Shown here: positions 60,791 through 64,000 of the stretch, piece after piece
How the letters are laid out: each line of letters begins with the position of its first letter
Position numbering within the stretch: the stretch's first letter is position 1
Assembly (NCBI RefSeq): GCF_024343615.1
Contig: NZ_RJUB01000156.1
Span: 1-64,000 of the forward strand
Direction: 5' to 3'
Length of the DNA stretch: 64,000 nucleotides
Source: Ferruginibacter sp. HRS2-29
GTDB lineage: Bacteria; Bacteroidota; Bacteroidia; Chitinophagales; Chitinophagaceae
Translations under genes and position numbers: made by a program
The notes under the pieces: model-generated
What the model was told of the DNA's origin: nothing
What the model saw: only the letters and a program-made list of their open reading frames with translations
Database searches by the model: none

Positions 60791-62197
60791 TCACTTAAGT
60801 GTTAATAAAGCTACACTTTCGATATGATGGGTATGCGGGAACATATCTACCGGCTGCACTTTTTCCACCTGGTATTTTTCGCTCAGTAAAGCGATGTCTC
60901 GGGCCTGTGTGGCCGTGTTGCAGCTCACATACACGATCTTCGGCGCAGCGATCTCCAGCAGTTTGTTCACCAGCTTTTCGTGCATGCCCGCCCGTGGCGG
61001 ATCGGTGATCACGATATCCGGACGGCCATGTTCGGCAAAAAAAGCGTCATCGCATATCTTAATCACATCACCTGCGAAAAAGTGCGTATGCCCGATATTA
61101 TTCAGCGCCGCATTCTTTTTCGCATCTTCAATGGCATCTTCGATCAGTTCTACCCCGATCACTTTTTTGGCGCCCTTGCTGCAGAAGATCCCGATGCTGC
61201 CCGTACCGCAATACAGATCGTACAATACTTCATTGCCTGTAAGCCCTGCAAAATCGCGGGTGATGCGGTAAAGTTGTTCTGCCTGTTTGGTATTGGTCTG
61301 AAAGAATGATTTCGGACTGATGATGAACCTGAATTCCTCGAGCATTTCCGTCACGTACCCCTTGCCGTAGTAAGTTATGGGGGTGAGGTCGTAGATGCTG
61401 TCGTTCCACTTCGGGTTGATGGTATATAATAAAGTGGTGATGCCGGGCACCTCTTTCAGCAGGTGATCCAGCATGGCCACCCTGTTGGCTTCATCTTCGT
61501 GATTGATGCAGATGTTCACCATCAACTCGCCGGTGCTGCAGTAGCGCACAATGATATTGCGGAGCCAGCCCGTATGCTCGCGGATATCGTAAAAAGCGAT
61601 ATCATTCGCCCTGGCGAAATCCCGGATGGTATTGCGGATGCGGTTGTTCACCTCATCCATCAGGTGGCATTCGAAAATGTCGATCGTTTTATCAAAAATG
61701 CGGGGTACGTGGAAGCCCAGGGCATTTTGTTGGGGAACGATGCCGTCCGTATTGATCTCGTCTTTGGATAGAAAACGTTTGTTGCTGGCGGTAAACTCCA
61801 GCTTGTTGCGGTACTCACGGGTGGCGCCTGCACCAACGATCGGCAGTATCGGCACTTCCGTAAGCCGCCCGATGCGCCGGAGGTTTTGCTCGGCTTCCTG
61901 CTGTTTGTATTGCAATTGTTTGGGGTAAGGCAACATCTGCCATTTACATCCGCCGCATACGCCAAAATGCTGGCAGAATGGATCCACTCTTTCGGCAGAA
62001 AGGCTTACCATCTTATTTACACGGCCCTCGGCCCAGTCTTTTTTGTTCTTGGTAATGAAGATATCGGCCACATCGCCGGGAACGGCACCTTCAATAAAGA
62101 TCACTTTTCCCTCATGCCGGGCCAGCGCTTTTCCTTCGGCTGCATAATCCGTCACCTCGATAGCAGGCAGGATGAATTTTTTATTTTTTTTACTCAC
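60791..62197 (-). CDS. rlmD: 23S rRNA (uracil-5-)-methyltransferase
   Basis: A 468-residue RNA methyltransferase. An N-terminal TRAM domain (about 1-70) is followed by an iron-sulfur CxxxxxCxxC-type cluster (CQHFGVCGGCKW). The SAM domain includes DLYCGTGSIGIF, ITDPPRAGMHEK and VSCNTATQARD with the catalytic cysteine. The family covers RlmD (U1939) and RlmCD-like enzymes; I name it RlmD by length and cluster, although RlmC/RumB alternatives are possible. Weak -7 (TAATTTTG at 62202-62209). Confidence 0.9.
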   Translation of the reverse strand: MSKKNKKFILPAIEVTDYAAEGKALARHEGKVIFIEGAVPGDVADIFITKNKKDWAEGRVNKMVSLSAERVDPFCQHFGVCGGCKWQMLPYPKQLQYKQQEAEQNLRRIGRLTEVPILPIVGAGATREYRNKLEFTASNKRFLSKDEINTDGIVPQQNALGFHVPRIFDKTIDIFECHLMDEVNNRIRNTIRDFARANDIAFYDIREHTGWLRNIIVRYCSTGELMVNICINHEDEANRVAMLDHLLKEVPGITTLLYTINPKWNDSIYDLTPITYYGKGYVTEMLEEFRFIISPKSFFQTNTKQAEQLYRITRDFAGLTGNEVLYDLYCGTGSIGIFCSKGAKKVIGVELIEDAIEDAKKNAALNNIGHTHFFAGDVIKICDDAFFAEHGRPDIVITDPPRAGMHEKLVNKLLEIAAPKIVYVSCNTATQARDIALLSEKYQVEKVQPVDMFPHTHHIESVALLTLK

Positions 62198-62201
62198 GCG
62201 G

Positions 62202-62209
62202 CAAAATTA
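62202..62209 (-). promoter_or_regulatory. Likely -7 element of rlmD
   Basis: Minus-strand TAATTTTG lies 4 bases before the ATG. It lacks a clear -33 element, and the very short leader is unusual. Confidence 0.35.
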
Positions 62210-62268
62210 CAGAAAAGGGACGACAGACGACAGAGGAGCGACCGCCGACCATGGATCACGGATCACCG

Positions 62269-62367
62269 GCCCCCTAAATCCCCCAAGGGGGACTTTTATC
62301 AAATCGAAGAATACCATATTATAATATTACGCTAAGGTCAAGGTCCCCCTTGGGGGATTTAGGGGGC
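62269..62367. repeat. Perfect 25-base inverted repeat, CCCCCTAAATCCCCCAAGGG family (copy 2)
   Basis: Arms 62269-62293 and 62343-62367 are exact complements, between the divergent rlmD and thioredoxin-like genes. Same family as 52819-52913. Confidence 0.95.
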
Positions 62368-62374
62368 TTTGTCT

Positions 62375-62382
62375 TACATTTG
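62375..62382 (+). promoter_or_regulatory. -7 element of the thioredoxin-like gene
   Basis: TACATTTG fits TAnnTTTG, 15 bases before the ATG at 62398. A TTG (62350-62352) inside the repeat arm lies at a 22-base spacing. Confidence 0.5.
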
Positions 62383-62397
62383 TTTTCTTTTAATGAT

Positions 62398-63825
62398 ATG
62401 AGAAGAAAATTATCCGTTTTCATCGCTGTAGCCCTCGTGCTGATGGCTTTCCGGGCAGACGCCTACCAGATCACTTTCAAAAGCAATTACACTTCGGGCA
62501 AAGCCTACCTGACTTATTACATGGGCAAAAATCTCAATATTGAGGATTCTGCCATGGTAAATGCAAAGGGGATCGCAATATTTAAAAACAGTAAGAAGCT
62601 GCCGGGCGGGATCTATGCGGTGGTTTTTCCCGGAAACAGGTTCTCCGCCGATTTTCTGATCGATAAGGAACAGGTGATCAGCATACAGGCCGATACCACC
62701 GACCTCACTAAAACCATTGTGACCGGCTCACCGGAAAACATTCTCTTTGAGCAATACCAGAAATTTACCGCGGTAAAAGGTGTACAGCTCACCACCGAAC
62801 GTACGGCTTACCTGCAATCGACCACGGCCGCCGACAGCGCAAAACACGAAGCCGCTTATAATAAGTACAATACAGAACTGAATAATTACCGCACCAATCT
62901 CATCAAAACACACCCAAATTCATTGATGGCAGTACTGCTGAATGCCATGAAGGAGCCGCCTTACCCGGAAAAAGTGCCGGTAACCAGGCAGGATTCCCTG
63001 GATAATTATCATTATTACAAAACGCATTACTGGGATGGCATCAGCTTTATGGATGGCCGCATTGTGCGTACGCCCTTCTTCCTTCCCAAGCTGGAGCGGT
63101 ATTATCGCGAAGTGATCGCCCAATCGCCCCCGGATTCCATCATTAAGGACATCGATTATAAATTGTTGCTGGCACGTACTGCCCCCGAAATGTATAAATA
63201 CCTGCTCAACTGGCTGACGGATGAATACATCAACCCAAAGTACATGGGGCAGGATGCGGTATTTGTTCATTTATTCGATAAATACCACAGCAAAGGCCTT
63301 ACGCCATGGCTCAACGAAAAACAGATGGAGGTCATCAGTCGCAGGGCATATATGCAAATGGCCAACCTCATTGGCGAAAAAGCGGCCAATCTCGAAATGC
63401 TGGATACGGCAGGCAAAGTAACACCGTTGTACGAAGTAGATGCCGATTACACGATCGTGCTTTTCTGGGATCCCACCTGCGGACATTGTAAGGAGGAGCT
63501 GCCGAGGATCGATTCTATCTACAACGCCAGCTGGAAAAAACTCAACCTCAAAATTTACGCGGTGCTCACCGAAGACCAGAAGCCGGAGTGGCTGAAATAT
63601 ATCCACGACCACAATCTGGGCGGCTGGGTAAACGTTTACCAGACGAAGGCGATGGCCGATGCGGATTTTGCCGCTTCCAGGCCGGGCTTCAGGCAGTTAT
63701 TCGACGTGACGATGACCCCCACGATATTTTTGCTGGATAAAGACAAAAGGATCATCGGGAAGAAACTGAGCTGGCAGCAGATCAATGAACTTTTATTGGT
63801 TAAGACTAAAAATAAGAATGGATAA
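62398..63825 (+). CDS. Exported DUF5106/TlpA-like thioredoxin-fold protein
   Basis: About 475 residues from ATG 62398 (signal MRRKLSVFIAVALVLMAFRADA); the longer frame from 62350 reads repeat and promoter DNA. The N-terminal beta-rich domain (about 25-125) resembles the DUF4369 region of Bacteroidota thioredoxins, and a helical middle part (about 150-320) resembles DUF5106. The C-terminal thioredoxin domain contains TIVLFWDPTCGHCKEELPR with the CGHC redox site, and VTMTPTIFLLDKDKRI with the cis-Pro. It is a periplasmic thiol-disulfide enzyme of unknown partner. Confidence 0.88.
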   Translation: MRRKLSVFIAVALVLMAFRADAYQITFKSNYTSGKAYLTYYMGKNLNIEDSAMVNAKGIAIFKNSKKLPGGIYAVVFPGNRFSADFLIDKEQVISIQADTTDLTKTIVTGSPENILFEQYQKFTAVKGVQLTTERTAYLQSTTAADSAKHEAAYNKYNTELNNYRTNLIKTHPNSLMAVLLNAMKEPPYPEKVPVTRQDSLDNYHYYKTHYWDGISFMDGRIVRTPFFLPKLERYYREVIAQSPPDSIIKDIDYKLLLARTAPEMYKYLLNWLTDEYINPKYMGQDAVFVHLFDKYHSKGLTPWLNEKQMEVISRRAYMQMANLIGEKAANLEMLDTAGKVTPLYEVDADYTIVLFWDPTCGHCKEELPRIDSIYNASWKKLNLKIYAVLTEDQKPEWLKYIHDHNLGGWVNVYQTKAMADADFAASRPGFRQLFDVTMTPTIFLLDKDKRIIGKKLSWQQINELLLVKTKNKNG

Positions 63826-63830
63826 TTTGT

Positions 63831-63925
63831 CAATGGATAATGGATAACGTTTCCAGCCTGAACAGCGTTCAATTATGTAAAGTATTTTCGGGTAAAAAAC
63901 ATTATCCATTATCCATTATCCATTG
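63831..63925. repeat. Inverted repeat, family ATGGATAATGGATAA (copy 2)
   Basis: Arms 63831-63852 and 63897-63925 are built of tandem ATGGATA/TATCCAT units and pair imperfectly over about 20 bases. Related to 54191-54260. Confidence 0.82.
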
Positions 63926-63957
63926 TCAATTAAGATATCTATTAAAATGTGTTTTCA

Positions 63958-64000
63958 ATGAAAAAACTGTACATCATGTTCGTCGCTTCCGCCTGCATTG
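63958..64000 (+). CDS. Start of an exported protein (partial)
   Basis: The ATG at 63958 opens MKKLYIMFVASACI, the beginning of a signal peptide. The window ends 14 codons later. Confidence 0.5.
   Translation, partial: MKKLYIMFVASACI

Overview
The window is a piece of a Bacteroidota chromosome, most likely from the Chitinophagaceae or a close relative. The evidence is compositional and familial. Promoters follow the Bacteroidota pattern (TTG or TTTG, about 19 bases, TAnnTTTG), and Shine-Dalgarno sequences are nearly absent. The gene content is typical of the phylum: S46 dipeptidyl peptidase, GH92 and GH63 glycosidases, BlaI/BlaR1 with an outer-membrane barrel protein, PspC-domain proteins, a eukaryote-like class Ia ribonucleotide reductase, the futalosine-route enzyme MqnC, and a DUF5106/TlpA-like thioredoxin protein. 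No ribosomal RNA, CRISPR array, prophage or complete insertion sequence is visible. One tRNA gene (Phe) is present.

Layout. 1-4.9 kb: end of feoB, a lipoprotein, and a PadR/PspC-domain operon. 5.0-7.3 kb: gcvT, an SRPBCC protein and a ComB-like phosphatase in a tight operon. 7.6-13.4 kb: a double-SWIM SNF2 helicase, an AT-rich Fic protein and a seemingly empty 690-base stretch that holds two small minus-strand reading frames with promoters. 13.4-28 kb: fasciclin lipoprotein, mqnC, a two-DTG aspartyl protease with PDZ, S46 peptidase, glycine-zipper lipoprotein, GH63 glucosidase beside a ROK/polyphosphate-glucokinase-like kinase, S1/P1 nuclease and GH92 mannosidase. 28-38 kb: BlaI/BlaR1/outer-membrane protein, histone-deacetylase-like and DJ-1-like enzymes, DinB, esterase, a frameshifted small membrane gene and TerC. 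38.6-43 kb: tRNA-Phe and nrdB-nrdA. 43-53.7 kb: recQ, then kdsD-manC, a transglutaminase-like protein, an aminotransferase, a lipoprotein, a sorbosone-dehydrogenase-like protein and kdsB (Kdo and sugar-nucleotide supply for the cell envelope). 53.7-64 kb: DUF2007 protein, cysS, an exo/endonuclease-phosphatase protein, a diacylglycerol-kinase-like protein, a two-motif lipoprotein, two rhomboids (one lacking its catalytic His), rlmD, a thioredoxin-like protein and the start of one more exported protein.

The most unusual property is in the spacers. About twenty of them carry long, often perfect inverted repeats (15 to 46 bases per arm) drawn from about nine recurring sequence families. The arms often abut or supply stop codons, and in kdsB one arm has been read into the protein. 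Three copies are about 180-190-base nested palindromes, two of which share inner modules. These elements are reported as the main candidate for an undescribed system. Smaller leads are a palindrome inside the BlaI promoter, paired short leader ORFs in the PadR operon, and a duplicated His/Cys motif in a secreted protein.
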